DNA of 64,000 bases from Amphiura filiformis (taxonomy: Eukaryota; Echinodermata; Ophiuroidea; Amphilepidida; Amphiuridae). The notes under the pieces are model-generated. The model was not told where the DNA came from. It worked only from the letters and a program-made list of their open reading frames with translations, and ran no database searches. Where the stretch lies: NCBI RefSeq assembly GCF_039555335.1, contig NC_092647.1:19872880-19936879 (forward strand), given 5' to 3'. Made by a program: the position numbers and the translations under genes. This document shows, in pieces, positions 33,343 to 45,321 of this stretch (its first letter is position 1; every line of letters begins with the position of its first letter).

Positions 33343-36300
33343 CTGGAAAAAGAACAAAAACACAACATTAATGGTTAGCCTCAAAAAAAGACATTTTATG
33401 GTCCTAAAATAAAGCATCAACAATTACAATCATTGGTGTTCAATTTTACCATCTTACCAATTTGGACATGGTTTTTAAAAAGTTAGAACTGTCAAGCTTT
33501 CATCAGGAGTAGCTCTGACTTCTTCAGGACATAGATCCCAAGAATGAGACATGTAGACCGCCCCTTGCCTACTGATGGCTCTGAAAAGAGCCGTTCACTG
33601 AAGACTGCCCCTCGACAACAGAGAACAAGCAGATCTCACCTATCTGCTAATTTTTAAAAAGGTTTTGGTGGCTCTGAAAATAGCCGTTCACTGAAGACTG
33701 CCCCTTGTCTACAGAAACAAGCAGACCTTGTCTATTTCATCATTTACAGTAAATATTGGTACAATGCCTCATTTCAAATATATAGTTTTAGTTTTGGTTT
33801 TGGTTTTGGTCACGTGGTTTCCTATTGTCCTGCCTAACCACTTGAATCATAAGATATCAAACTCATTGTTTCTACCTTTTGTTTAAAACCGAACATTTGT
33901 GTCAGTCAGTTTCGGTTTTGGTTTCAGTTTCTTATAAGTGGTGTGGATCGTAAAATTATTTGATTTGAAGTTACCTACTCTTAAGTATACAAAAGAAATG
34001 TTTAAATTTCGCAGTGCAATATTCACGAGCAGAGAAGTCGAACAAAGCAGTCTACATTTGAAAGCATTGATTTAGATTGAAAGCATTGACTTGAGACTAC
34101 AAATTAGCCTAAGCTGATTTCACTGTGAAAATATATAGACCATCGAAATATTTCCACAGACATTACAATAGGCACTTGACAGATTATGACTTCAGTGTTA
34201 TAAACACTATTATACACAACTCTATTTATGTGCATGTCGCATGAAGGAAGATCAATATCATAGAAAGCTGGTTTAAACTAACTTTTATTCAATTTATTTA
34301 TTGGAGAATAGAGAGAGAGAGAGAGATAGAAGAGATTGCCAGGGAAAGAGGGTATGTGTGTGTGAGGGGAGGGGGGTAGGGTAAGGGAGAAAGAGAAACA
34401 GAGGGAGAGAGCATTGGAAGTGGGAAGGAAAGGAGGGGAGAGGAGGGCTCAAGAGTGGAGTGGAATAATAGGGAAGAGTCGATGTCGAGTGTGGGGAGGG
34501 GGAGGAGGAGGTTATATATAGGTGGCGGAGGGAACATAGGTAAGAGGTATGGGTTGTGCTTGCCGGGGAATAATCTAATTCACAATCAAATCATCTACAT
34601 CATCATGCATCGTTTATATTTCAGACAAATAAACAAAACACCCCCACCCCCACCCCTCAATATATGCACATGATGTCTATGCATAACTTATCAAACGAAT
34701 CTCGAACTCGGTGTAATTTTATGGTGTCATGGAAGTGTGCCACATACGGCAGAGAGCATCAAAAGTCGTCAGCGTTGATAGATATCGATAATGAAAATGT
34801 TAGCACAATAGGCTATTATATACGTATGGTTATAGGCCATTATACTTTTGATTATATATACCCTCTTGTGTCCTCCCAGCACAAGTGTTATGATTGCATA
34901 CCAGTTCATCTCCACATTTTAATCCCTTGATTTTTGGTTTCTGAACAATAGAGAAACCAAAACTATATATTTGAAATGAGGGAATGTGCTGGTAAACTGA
35001 AAGGGAAGGAAAGGGTACATAAGTTATAGTGGAAACTGTATGGACAGTGGGCATCCCTACTTATAGGTACTTACCAGTAGGCTGTGCTTGGTTATCCAAT
35101 TTGGGGTCAGTCACTTTTTCATAGCTTTCTGAATCTGAATCTTTTCTGCTTCTACAGAATTAAGACATATATATAAGGCTATAGGTAATAGGTATCGTTA
35201 TATATTACTGTTTAGGTAAATCAAATTTAGCTATGAATAATGCTTACAGCTTCTGGTCATGATGTATTTCAATTGCAGTATCATCATATTGTTCCTCCAC
35301 TGGATTATTTGGATTTTGCGTCACTTCAATTCCTGTATCATCGTATTGTTGTTCCTCTGGGTTATTTGAATATTCCGCTGTATCTGGTAGATAAGTAGAG
35401 TACGAGGATATACCTATATCAGCATATTCCTCCTCCTCTGAGTTATTTGAATCTTCTGCCGTATCTGGAGAGGATACTACTTGTTCTGGTTTCTTTTTTC
35501 TGAAATATAATTGTGTAAAAATATTAGTAAATAAATAAGTAAGTCTACACAAAGGAAAAGATCACTACAGAAAGATAATCAATAAAATATACTAAAGCTA
35601 GCTTCAGACTCCGTGTATTATGCGTACAATATTGTAACATATCTACGTTATTTAATCTATTGCCATTCTATTTCAGTAATGTTTAAGTTCTAACGAATGT
35701 TTGATGACGAAAAATCGATAATATGTTACATGTAATATCTAGTAGAAATATATTATCGATTTTACGTCATCAAACATTCGTTAGAACTTAAACATTACTG
35801 GAAATAGAATGGCAATAGATTAAACAACGTAGATATGTTGCATACAATATTGTACGTACAATAAAAGTCTGAATACTGCTTAAGGGAAGGGAAGTGGTCA
35901 TTAACTTGATATTCTTAGAAAAACTACACTTCTTTTCAGTTTATTAATAGTTTAGCAGCAAATGTTGGTACTACTATAATAAATAAAATAATCTGACAAT
36001 TGGTGCTTAAGGGGTTGTTTGGAATGACAGGTGAGTCAGGGGTCAAAAACAAAATTTTTACCTTTTTGACCTCAGCACATGTGTATGTATGATCTGCCAT
36101 ACAAAAATTAAAAAAACAATACCTCAAAGTATCATTTTTAATGTTTTTGTCATAATCACGCTTTTCTACAAATTTCATCTGTTTGTACCGGGCGTGTCTG
36201 TTGCCAGGTAGGCCTACATGACAGCATAGACACACGCTTACAACCTTGAATAATAATACAGAATGACGTTATATTCTTCTTAACCTATCTTAGAACTGCC

Positions 36301-39300
36301 TATTATTTCAATTGTTATACTGTTCTGGTTGGTTTATTGCATATACTGTATAGAAATTATGCAATATGACGTCGAGCATGACAGAGTCATCTTCATTCAA
36401 ATAAAATTCAGGTACCCGTAAGGTACCACGGAGCAATTCGGACGATAATACAATAAAACAGATGAAAGGTATGAATGGTTGTGGAATCGAATTGCAGACC
36501 TGTCCCTCTGTCACCTTAGAACTGCATCTCGTAGGCAATGGTAGGTAATAAACCAACCGGAACGATATAACAATTGAAATAACAGCATGTCTTGGTCTCA
36601 ATTCAAGATGTGCAATTTGGACACACCTACTGTTGGCTGATTTATACTTCAACAGTTCCTCAAAGTGATATCAGAAAAGCCACTATCTCATTGTTCATTG
36701 GCCCGCAGTATGCGCCGTCCCGGGCACTCAACTTTAGAATTGATGGGTATATGTGCCTACATTTTGTACAAGCGTCGCGAAGTAGGCGCATATCAGTACA
36801 AAACGTTGGGTTTTTTTTTTAATAAAAAAAGGGTCAATTATGTACAATCAAAATGAAAAAGGGGTCATTGGGTATAATATTTTGAAAACTGAAGGTGCCT
36901 GGTCATTGGGTATAGTCGGCTTCAAAAGAGGGGCATATATTGACAGGCACATACCGTCACCTCTAAAGTTGATGCCCCCCGGGTGCTCGCATTATATTTT
37001 GTTCATGGCTCGGCTTTTAAAACTCCCACACATCACAATAAGGCTATTGAAAAGTGTATAGAATAGCTAATGATAGACTGGTCCCTGCGATTAGTCAGCG
37101 GACCCGAAATGACAATATAGTAAACACATCGAGTTTATAACACAAGTGACAGTAGTCGTGAATTATGGAGGGTTTCATTGAACTTCTACCAGCAAAATAT
37201 GGAATAATACTAACACAAGACACCAATCGAGATGATGATACCAGCCATAATGGAAGGCTTGTATTTGACCTTCTTATGAATCCAATTTCGTGGCGAGAAG
37301 TTAAAAAGGTAATGTATATTTGAAGAAATTTGGGTTCAAAAATTCCGTATCAGCTCGTATCATCAATTCCGTAAATATGGCGTATAGAGGCACAACTTGA
37401 CAATAAACTGAACTATTTAAACGTAAAGGACGCACTGGATACACATAAATTTGTGTTTCCTTGCTGGCGGAATAGTTGTAAAACTCTTTTTTGTCAAAAA
37501 AGTTGGACAATTTATGAATTATGATTGGCAAAATAGCGAAAGGAAATAGACTTTTCCAACCATGTAAAACTACACTGGGTTGTTGACATGGTCGACATAC
37601 ATTAAGACATACGCATGTTCCTAAAGTAGGAGGTAAGTACTATAATTAATTGTTTAAAGTGCTCAACATACCAGCAAAAAGTCATAGGGTCATCAGAGTA
37701 CAGGGACTTTGTGAAATACTGGGTACAAAAATAAAGTCGTGAGCCGATATGCAACATCAAATATAAAAGCCGATTTACATAATTTCCCATGACCTTACAG
37801 AAGTGATCGTGCTCAAATATAAAACTATAGAGTTTGGTCCTTGATATGCACCATCAATTGTGTACTTGTGATCAATATTGCTAGGCAAACAATCACAGCA
37901 AACATGCCAAAATCCTCCCATTTCTCCTCCATTTACACACATATAAACCCATCCCTTAAAGGAAATGAACGCTGTGCATTTTGTAAAGATATTCAAATGT
38001 ATTGCTGGGCTTGGTCACCCACCTTTTGGATGGCATCTGAGAGCACATCAGACAAAATACAATTTTATATGAAAATTTTGACCTTTCGTATTCGTGGATT
38101 TAGGGTTTCTCTACCGGAAGTCAATTTGTGCCAAAATTCCTTCCCACAATGCGACATGCGTATTGCATAACAAAGGAGATGGATTAACCTCCGAACTGTA
38201 TCTATTGTTATGCAAAATGCTTATTGCATTGTGGGAAGGAATTTCGGCACAAAATGACTTCCGGTAGAGAAACCCTAAATCCGCGTATTGAAGATATGCA
38301 TTAAGTTTCATAAAAGACCTAGAAATTGTTAAATGTAAATTTGTAATAATTTGCCATAAAATTTGTATTTATCAAAATTATTTGACATCAGAAGGACATT
38401 CCTCATAATCGAAATGCAATTTGGTGTGTCTGGTGTCCTCTCAGGTCCCACAAGAAATACTGTGTAAAGGTGGGTGACTGAGCCTTTAAGTCAAACTTAA
38501 TTAGGAATAAAAAAAAATATGCTTACAGCTCCTGGTAGTTTGGTATATCTTTGTCAGCTCCTAGACTTTGATAACCCATATTGTCATGATGTATTTCAAT
38601 TCCTGTTTCGTCATATTGTTCCTCCATTTGATTATTTAAATTTGGCGTCATTTCAATTCCTGTATCATCATATTGCTGCTCCTCTAAATTATTTGAATCT
38701 TCCGCCATGTCTGGTAAATAAGTGGAATACGGGGATATTCCTATATCAGCATATTGTGTCTCGTTTAGTGGCTGATCTGGAGCTTGTTTGATGTTTTGTC
38801 TATGACAGAACAGTAGCTTCCCAATAAAGACCAGTACTAGTAACAGAAGTGATGTTCCAACACCGATACCTACACCAATTGTTATACCATTGGTGGATCT
38901 AAGATAACAAAAATATATATAAACAAGAAATAATTTGTATAAAGTAATTGTAACTTATATTTCATTAGGATTTGTCACTAAGGTCATCGTAATTAAATCC
39001 TGTGTCTCAAAGCTGCTGCGCGCGTTAATAAAATCGTGGGCGTAGTCCTCTTTGAAAATCAAAGAAATTCATTTTTTCAATGTCTTTTTATTTTTTTAAA
39101 CAAAAAGTCAAAAATAAAACTCAAAATTTGTATTCGATCATAAGTTTCAGATTTTTTTGCAAATATTGGACACGAAAACAATAAAAGAGAAGAATAATAG
39201 TTTGTAGCAGTGAGTGACTCTATTTGTCTACTATTCCAACATTCCAACACATTGGGTAATTTTTGCATAAAATTCTTGTCCGAAACTCTGTACTGACACA

Positions 39301-42300
39301 TACAAAAATAAACATAAAAAATATACAATTAAAAAAAATGCATTCCGCATTAGGTTTTCAATTTCTTACAAGCTTTGAGACACAGGATTTAATTAAGATG
39401 GTCTAATATCAATGAGGTTCCCCATGATATCATTCTTCGTTATATGCTCATATAACGGCAGCGGCAGGCGTAGCAAAGGCGTATAAAAGTGGGGGCGCCC
39501 AATAGACGGACCCAATATGACACAGAAAGAAAGTAATAAAATGGCCGCAAAGCGGGCATTCCGTCGCGCTTGCGCGATGCAGGGGGTGTCTGAGGGAGGA
39601 TGTGCCGCCCTCAGAAGTTAGAAACTTTTGCAAAATGAAGACCCAATTGAAGCGATTTGTTGGACCATTTTAGCGCTGTTGGAGTGTAAAACTTTAGTTT
39701 GAAAAAGCCGAAAATTTGTGAAATGGACGTTCCTTGAAGCTGTTCGCGCGAATTTCGTGGACAAGTTTTCCCTATTTATTGTAGGCCTATAAATTGTCTT
39801 GAGACATCAGGAAAACACAACAAAGCGAAGATTTAGACTCAGCATTGCCCAAACGATCATGAGGACCATTTAATAAGAGCTTATTATCCATTAAACAATT
39901 TTAGATATAAATATTATTAAGATAAATAATGATACAATTTCATAGAAATTAAGCCATAAACATAAATTGAGATATTTAACGACAGCAAGCATTTTCAAAT
40001 TATTTATCTTGCAACAAATTATTTAAATACAAGTATTATTGGAAAAATGTGTACAAGCCAACCAACCATATAGAATGGACACACAAAAGTTGACTTCTGT
40101 ATCACATTTAACCAAAATAATTTATGTTAAGCCAAATACAGATCTTTGGATCAACCCGAGAGGATTGGATTGGAAAACCACATTTTAAATACAATTAAAT
40201 TTAATTAATTAAATAATTAGGCATCTCCAAAAGAAGAAATAATGCCAGCCCAAATAATGAACATTTCAGTTATAATTAATATATCAATAAGGCAAAATAA
40301 TCTGCTGACAAATACATCAAGTCACTATAGATACTCCACAAACTCTGAAACATTAATTACATTACTTAAAGCGTAGTAGAACTCCATACAAAGCATTCAT
40401 TTCCCATTAAAAGCGCAGTAGAAAGTGGAGACAATCTACCGACAAGTCTCGTCAGGTATTGACCAGACTCCATACAAGTCCATACAAAGCGCGGTAGAAA
40501 GTGGAGACAATCTACCTACGAGAGATTCCTCAGGATTTGAAGAAACTCCATACAAAGCATTCATTTCCCATTAAGAGCGCAGTAGAAAGTGGAGACAATC
40601 TACCGACAAGTCTCGTCAGGTATTGACCAGACTCCATACAAGTCCATACAAAGCGCAGTAGAAAGTGGAGACAATCTACCTACGAGATTCCTCAGGATTT
40701 GAAGAAACTCCATACAAAGCATTCATTTCCCATTAAGAGCGCAGTAGAAAGTGGAGACAATCTACCGACAAGTCTCGTCAGGTATTGACCAGACTCCATA
40801 CAAGTCCATACAAAGCGCAGTAGAAAGTGGAGACAATCTACCTACGAGAGATTCCTCAGGATTTGAAGAAACTCCATACAAAGCTTTCATTTCCCATTAA
40901 GAGCGCAGTAGAAAGTGGAGACAATCTACCGACAAGTCTCGTCAGGTATTGACCAGACTCCATACAAGTCCATACAAAGCGCAGTAGAAAGTGGAGACAA
41001 TCTACCTACGAGAGATTCCTCAGGATTTGAAGAAACTCCATACAAAGCATTCATTTCCCATTAAAAGCGCAGTAGAAAGTCATGAAAGTGGGACAATCTA
41101 CTGACAAGTCTCGTCAGGTATTGACCAGACTCCATACAAGTCCATACAAAGCGCAGTAGAAAGTGGAGACAATCTACCTACGAGAGATTCCTCAGGATTT
41201 GAAGAAACTCCATACAAAGCTTTAATTTCCCATTAAGAGCGCAGTAGAAAGTGGAGACAATCTACCGACAAGTCTCGTCAGGTATTGACCAGACTCCATA
41301 CAAGTCCATACAAAGCGCAGTAGAAAGTGGAGACAATCTACCTACGAGAGATTCCTCAGGATTTGAAGAAACTCCATACAAAGCATTCATTTCCCATTAA
41401 AAGCGCAGTAGAAAGTCATGAAAGTGGGACAATCTACCGACAAGTCTCGTCAGGAATTGACCAGACTCCATACAAAGCGCAGTAGAAAGTGGAGACAATC
41501 TACAGACAAGATTCTTCAGGATTTGAAGAACCTCCATATATATCATACATATACATCATTAGCCCTCATACAGAGAGACTATACAACACATTTATATAAC
41601 GTATCTAAAGCGTAAAGCGGGAGTAATTTGACAAAATTTTATTGAAGCATCTATGACATTTTTGACTTAACTGAAATACCCTTCCCAGCAAAGGGAGGGA
41701 GGGTGGGATTTTTTGGTCCTGCCTGATCGAATGGAGAAATGCAAGTGCATCACAAGAAAAGTATGGCCACAACAAAGGAATGGAAAATAGAACAGAAGAC
41801 CTGATTGGTTGAATACCACTAAAGTGACAACTGAGTGGTCAAAATTGGGCTTGTTGCTAAACAACAATAACAACCATAAACTATGATCTGAATCAATAGC
41901 TTGAAAGCTTGAGGGTAGGCCAGAAACTCTGAAGTGGGCTTGAGTGGACTCAAGTGGAAATTGAGAGGATAAGCCAGATGCACATGATTGCCCAAGATCC
42001 CCTGATGCTAAGACAATCTAGTTTTTAAAAGATTTGCAACTTTTAAAAAGCGGAATTGTTTAAGAAGGTACTACACCCCTGGCCAATTTTGTGCCTATTT
42101 TTGCATTTTTCTCAAAAATTATAGCGCATTGGTGAAAAGTAAGATACGTATATTATAGGGGCAAGGACTACAACTACTGCACTGGAAATTCAGCAACTCA
42201 GGGCAAGTAGTTATTGACTTATTGATCAAATATTGGGTTTCCCTCATTTTTGACTGTAACTACACAACTGTTGTATGTGCTGAAATAAAATTTCCAGAGC

Positions 42301-45300
42301 AGTAGTTGTAGTCCTTGCCCCTATAATATACATATCTTGCTTGTCACCAATGTACTGTAATTTGTGAGAAAAATGCAAAAATAGGCACAAAATTGGCCAG
42401 GGGTGTAGTACCCCCTTAAAACATAAATTGGCAAATGTCGAAAGAAGAAGCAAAAATTGGCACTTGCTTGTGCACTACGCGGGTGGTGTCTGAAGGGGGA
42501 TGTTCCCCCTCAGAATTAAGAAATTTTTGCAAAATAAAGACCTAATTGAAGCGATTTGGTGGACCATTTTAGCGCTATAGTATTAGTGTGTAATAGTTTG
42601 AAAAAGCCGAAAATTTGTGAAATGGGCGTTCCTTGAAGCCGTTCGCGCGAATTTCGTGGACAAGTTTTCCCTGTTATTGTAGGCCTATAAATTGGCAAAT
42701 GTCGAAAGAAGAAGCGAAAATTGGCACTTGCTTGTCCACTACGCAGGGGGGTGTCTGAGAAAAGTAAGAAACTTTTGCAAAATGAAGACCTAATTGAAGC
42801 GATTTGGTGGACCATTTTAGCACTATCTGAGAAAATGTTAGTTTGAATAAGCCGAAATGACGGTCCATGATGCCTAGTCGTGGACAAGTACTTGAAATAG
42901 TTTTCCTAGTATTATTGTAGGCCTATAAATTCTGTTAAACATAGGGCCTAAACTGGCAAATGTTGAAAGCAGATGCGAAAATGGGCACTTATTTACCCAC
43001 TATATGCAGGTGGTGTTTGAGGAGGGATGTTCCCCCCTTACAACTTGGGAAATTTTGCAAAATGAAGGTCCAATTAATTGAAGCCATTTTGGTGCATCAT
43101 TTTTACACTGTTTAAGTTGAGACTCGCAATTAAAGCATGCATGGATCGATGTTGAAGTCAGCATAGAGTCCATCTTATCATATTGACTTTCTTGACAAAA
43201 TGTGACGGGCGCGGGCCCTGCATATCGGCGGGCCGGCAGTAATTTTCACGTGCTTTTATCACGAGGACTCGCATCCCAGTCCTGGCACTATCCGCGCCGG
43301 TTGCAGATAAAGAAGCGCGATTCGCGAAATACAATTAAAAAAAAGGGGTCATTTTTCATACACATGTTCGCGAAATTAAAAAAAGGGTGCTCTTTATTCA
43401 CAATCACATGTATAAATCATCGTATAGTTTCATTATTCAATTCATTTACGAATTTCAGTTTCATTCTTCCGTTTGGTGCACATCACATTAGGTCACATAA
43501 ATTATACGATGCATATATACAACCGCGGGTGCCGTACATTAATTACCGCGTTTCCATCAAAAAGGGGTATATTAGAAATATTATTCGCGTTTTAGCATGT
43601 TTAGCAAAAAGAGTGGCAAAGGACAAAACATTCTCCTTTTCCCCCTTTCTTTTTCCATGGGCGCCCCAGGCGCCCCGCTTGCGACGCGCCTGGGCAGCGG
43701 GATCACTGGACAAGTGGCCAGCATCTGCTATTATTGTTTTATATCAATTTAAGTAGAAAATGTGGCAGCACACTTTAGATGAATACTCATACTGCTGCAT
43801 ACTATTGGTATTGCTTACAATTTACACGGTTACAGACCATGGTCTGTGTGGCACCCATTTCCGAACAATCAATTTGAAAATTTAAAAAATCCCATAGGAA
43901 AATTACCGAAAAATGGCTTGTGCCCCCTTCCAGTCCTGGTGCCCCCCCCCATAGGATGACTTACTGCTACACCACTGTAACAACCATGACAACTTGTTTA
44001 TCTTAATAAAAGAGATGGAATATATATATACCTTACTGGGGAACCAGGTGCTGCAATGCTAGCAGGATTTTCTGTTGTAGAATGAATTACAGATTTAGTA
44101 GGAGTAGTGCCTGCTTCCATACCAGGCTTTAGCATACTGTTTGTCACTGGTAGTGTTCTTTCTTTGTCACTTGCAGATCCTTTGGATGTTGTTATTATAT
44201 CAGTGTTCTGTCTTGAAGAAGTGGAAGGAGTCACAGTGGTAGTAGTAGGTGGTGGAGTGGGTGGTGGAATGATTTTGCACTCACAGACTACTTTATAACA
44301 GCACACTCTGTTTTGTCCTCCTCTGCCTGTGCATCCGGCATAGTCGGTGCATGTTCCCCTTATTTTATTAGGATTATCACTTAATGTGATGTTGCAAGTT
44401 ACGTTATTTGCACTACTACTGCAGCACTCCCAACCATCACCACATTCTGAAGAGGTACAGGAACTAAGCATGCTAGATACACATGCAGGTTCTTGAAAAA
44501 TACCAGTGTTTGGGGTAAATGCCACTAAAAATAAAAGAATAGTGAATGTTGTCACTCATTTTGCACCAACGATTTCAAATAGTTTTAATTTTGAAGTTTC
44601 TCTGTTTCATTAATGGATACATATCTAAATATTACAGGAATCAGTTTATACTCATATGTTTGTTTGTTAGCTAGTTTGTTTGTTTGCTAATTGACTAGCT
44701 TCTACATACAAAATAAAAAATAAACATACCTGGGCTTGCTAAACTGGCATCACATCTACTGTCCATTTGTTTCTCACATTGACTGCAACAAAATGAACAC
44801 AAAGCTATATTTCTCATTTGAAAATAACCTAACTTAAACATGTTTGTTCCATTGATGTGTGTGTTATGTGTTTACAGACAGCCTCGGAAAGCCGATTTTG
44901 AGTTTCCTGCTGGCTGCGCCGCACTTCATTTTTGGGCCGGCACTTGAATTCATTATTGTGATTTTTCAAAAATAAAAATAAAAACTGGTAATTTTGGCCA
45001 AAAATATGATGAATGTCCATGCACTTTTAGTGAAAAAATCAAAATCAAAACATCCATTTCACTACCGGCAATTCAGTCAACTCGTTGCGATAGATTGGCA
45101 CCTGATTTAAATTTTTAAAAAACTTTTTTTAAAAACTTTTCACAACCGACCATCCCAATTTCTGAAAGTGATTAGAGGACCAGCAAACAATTTATTTTTA
45201 TTGGCCTTATGATGATAAAAGATGCCAATTACTTACCAGTGGTCACCTTGTGATTCTCCCGATAATGTCAGTGTTATTATCAACTGCAGGATGAATTTCC

Positions 45301-45321
45301 ATAACCATTCCATTGTCGTAC
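33092..45321 (-). CDS. Gene 3: 524-aa 12-Cys receptor with duplicated YADIGI/YDDTGI tail
   Basis: Seven exons join in frame: 45237-45321 (ATG 45313-45311), 44730-44782, 44032-44524, 38527-38898, 35248-35499, 35075-35151 and 33092-33342 (TAG at 33094-33092). The CDS is 1575 nt. Signal peptide about 1-22; C26-x-C; 12-Cys domain 58-126 with N-glycosylation sites N84 and N88; Thr/Pro/Ser stalk 127-207; membrane helix about 212-234 of a different type from genes 1, 2 and 4; then FCHRQ. The tail has Y257 (YADI), Y284, Y303, Y317 (GYQSL), a second copy with Y357 (YADI), Y384 and Y403, then SYEKV (Y426) and EEYAEC (Y461). Several match YxxI/L/V, but spacing does not give an ITAM and the -2 residues do not give a strict ITIM. 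A tyrosine-phosphorylated signalling tail is inferred. The two large tail exons end CT|GTAAGC, so unspliced reading meets TAA at once. Confidence 0.88.
33343..35074. other. Gene 3 last intron
   Basis: Two degenerate copies of a GAAGACTGCCCCT phrase (33590-33720), a GGTTTTGGTTTT run near 33790, and a GA-rich tract (34309-34530). Nothing coding is seen; open frames over the GA tract are low-complexity. Confidence 0.45.
35075..35151 (-). CDS. Gene 3 exon 6 (SYEKV)
   Basis: A 77-nt exon, acceptor AATTCTGTAG, donor GTAAGT, phase 2 in and 1 out. It encodes SRKDSDSESYEKVTDPK and LDNQAQPT. It is nearly identical to gene 4 exon 52813-52883, which lacks two codons. Confidence 0.82.
35248..35499 (-). 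CDS. Gene 3 exon 5: second tail module (duplicate of exon 4 tail)
   Basis: A 252-nt exon (phase 2 to 2), acceptor TTATATTTCAG, donor GTAAGC. It encodes KKKPEQVVSSPDTAEDSNN, EEYADIGISSYSTYLPD, QQYDDTGI and EQYDDTAIEIHHD. Its middle and end align with the tail half of exon 4, so one arose from the other. Being symmetric, it can be skipped without a frame change. Confidence 0.86.
35595..35881. mobile_element. Palindromic MITE (copy 2, inverted)
   Basis: The same foldback family as 30551-30843 in reverse orientation, flanked by TA. It lies in the intron upstream of gene 3 exon 5. Confidence 0.82.
36715..36990. mobile_element. Repeat with CCCGGG..ATCAACTTTAGA inverted ends
   Basis: The left end (CCCGGGCACTCAACTTTAGA) pairs with the right end (TCTAAAGTTGATGCCCCCCGG). 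Interior GGGGTCATTGGGTATA words repeat. The superfamily is unknown. Confidence 0.45.
38008..38484. mobile_element. MITE with GGCTTGGTCACCCACCTTT ends, carrying a nested foldback
   Basis: Start GGCTTGGTCACCCACCTTT and end AAAGGTGGGTGACTGAGCC are inverted. The homologue without the nested insertion is 53417-53828. It ends about 40 bp from gene 3 exon 4. Confidence 0.75.
38093..38283. mobile_element. Nested 191-bp foldback MITE
   Basis: Arms ATTTAGGGTTTCTCTACCGG and complement are nearly perfect; CGTATT is duplicated at 38087-38092 and 38284-38289. The copy at 53.7 kb has a single CGTATT and no insert. Confidence 0.8.
38527..38898 (-). CDS. Gene 3 exon 4: transmembrane segment plus first tail module
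   Basis: A 372-nt exon (phase 2 to 2), acceptor TGTTATCTTAG, donor GTAAGC. It encodes RSTNG, a Gly/Leu/Val helix, FCHRQ, then QYADIGISPYSTYLPD, QQYDDTGI, EQYDETGIEI, NMGYQSL and NYQEL. It combines helix and tail in one exon, unlike genes 1, 2 and 4. Confidence 0.86.
38991..39394. mobile_element. MITE with AATTAAATCCTGTGTCTCAAAGC ends
   Basis: The left AATTAAATCCTGTG and CTCAAAGCT and the right AGCTTTGAG and CACAGGATTTAATT are inverted. The right interior is shared with 7765-8091. Confidence 0.65.
39450..39800. mobile_element. Fragment of the GGCTTCAA / TCTGAGGG repeat family
   Basis: Contains CAGGGGGTGTCTGAGGG, AATTGAAGCGATTTG and AAAAGCCGAAAATTTGTG in the same order as the interior of the hAT-like elements at 6236 and 12688. 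Further fragments lie at 42470-43110. No complete ends are seen. Confidence 0.55.
40372..41535. repeat. Dimeric 164-bp satellite in gene 3 intron
   Basis: About seven dimers, each a 76-bp and an 88-bp monomer that both open GCGCAGTAGAAAGTGGAGAC; successive dimers are 164 bp apart (for example CATTCATTTCCC at 40394 and 40558). Two dimers share the variant AAAGTCATGAAAGTGGGAC. Confidence 0.9.
42061..42418. mobile_element. Long-TIR MITE with GGTACTACACCCC ends
   Basis: Inverted arms of about 65 bp (GGTACTACACCCCTGGCCAA and complement) and a second pair near GGGGCAAGGACTACAACTAC. Flanks TAA and TTA are compatible with a 3-bp duplication. Confidence 0.75.
44032..44524 (-). CDS. Gene 3 exon 3: 12-Cys domain and stalk
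   Basis: A 493-nt exon, acceptor TTATTTTTAG, donor GTATAT, phase 1 in and 2 out. Cysteines are at 58, 66, 71, 77, 78, 87, 102, 108, 118, 119, 124 and 126, with DGWECC at the invariant Trp. The stalk opens with a Pro/Thr run and continues Ser/Thr-rich. Confidence 0.88.
44730..44782 (-). CDS. Gene 3 exon 2: CxC mini-exon
   Basis: A 53-nt exon, acceptor TTTTGTTGCAG, donor GTATGT, phase 2 in and 1 out. It completes C26 and encodes QCEKQMDSRCDASLASP. The third Cys of the CxCxC pattern is replaced by Lys. Confidence 0.82.
45237..45321 (-). CDS. Gene 3 exon 1: signal peptide
   Basis: Acceptor TTGTATTAG, 8 nt of leader, then MEWLWKFILQLIITLTLSG and ESQGDH, ending TG before GTAAGT (phase 2). It is clearly related to the gene 2 signal exon (LQLIITL core). 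Confidence 0.85.

Noticed and set aside
34298-34537. Pro/Ser/Leu-rich open frame
   Set aside because: Opposite strand of a GA-rich low-complexity tract, with no supporting neighbours.
38519-38791. Reading the gene 3 tail exons as ending in genuine stop codons (QEL-stop, QKL-stop)
   Set aside because: The TAA overlaps a consensus donor GTAAGC, and downstream exons continue in frame in two paralogues; termination there would need intron retention.
35244-38898. Calling the tyrosine motifs of gene 3 ITIMs
   Set aside because: The -2 residues (Thr, Glu, Met) do not fit S/I/V/L-x-Y-x-x-I/V/L, so inhibition cannot be claimed from sequence.
43202-43756. 184-codon plus-strand open frame
   Set aside because: It spans repeat-family fragments with GGGCGCGGGCCC and CATGGGCGCCCC words, has no recognisable domain, and lies in a gene 3 intron on the other strand.
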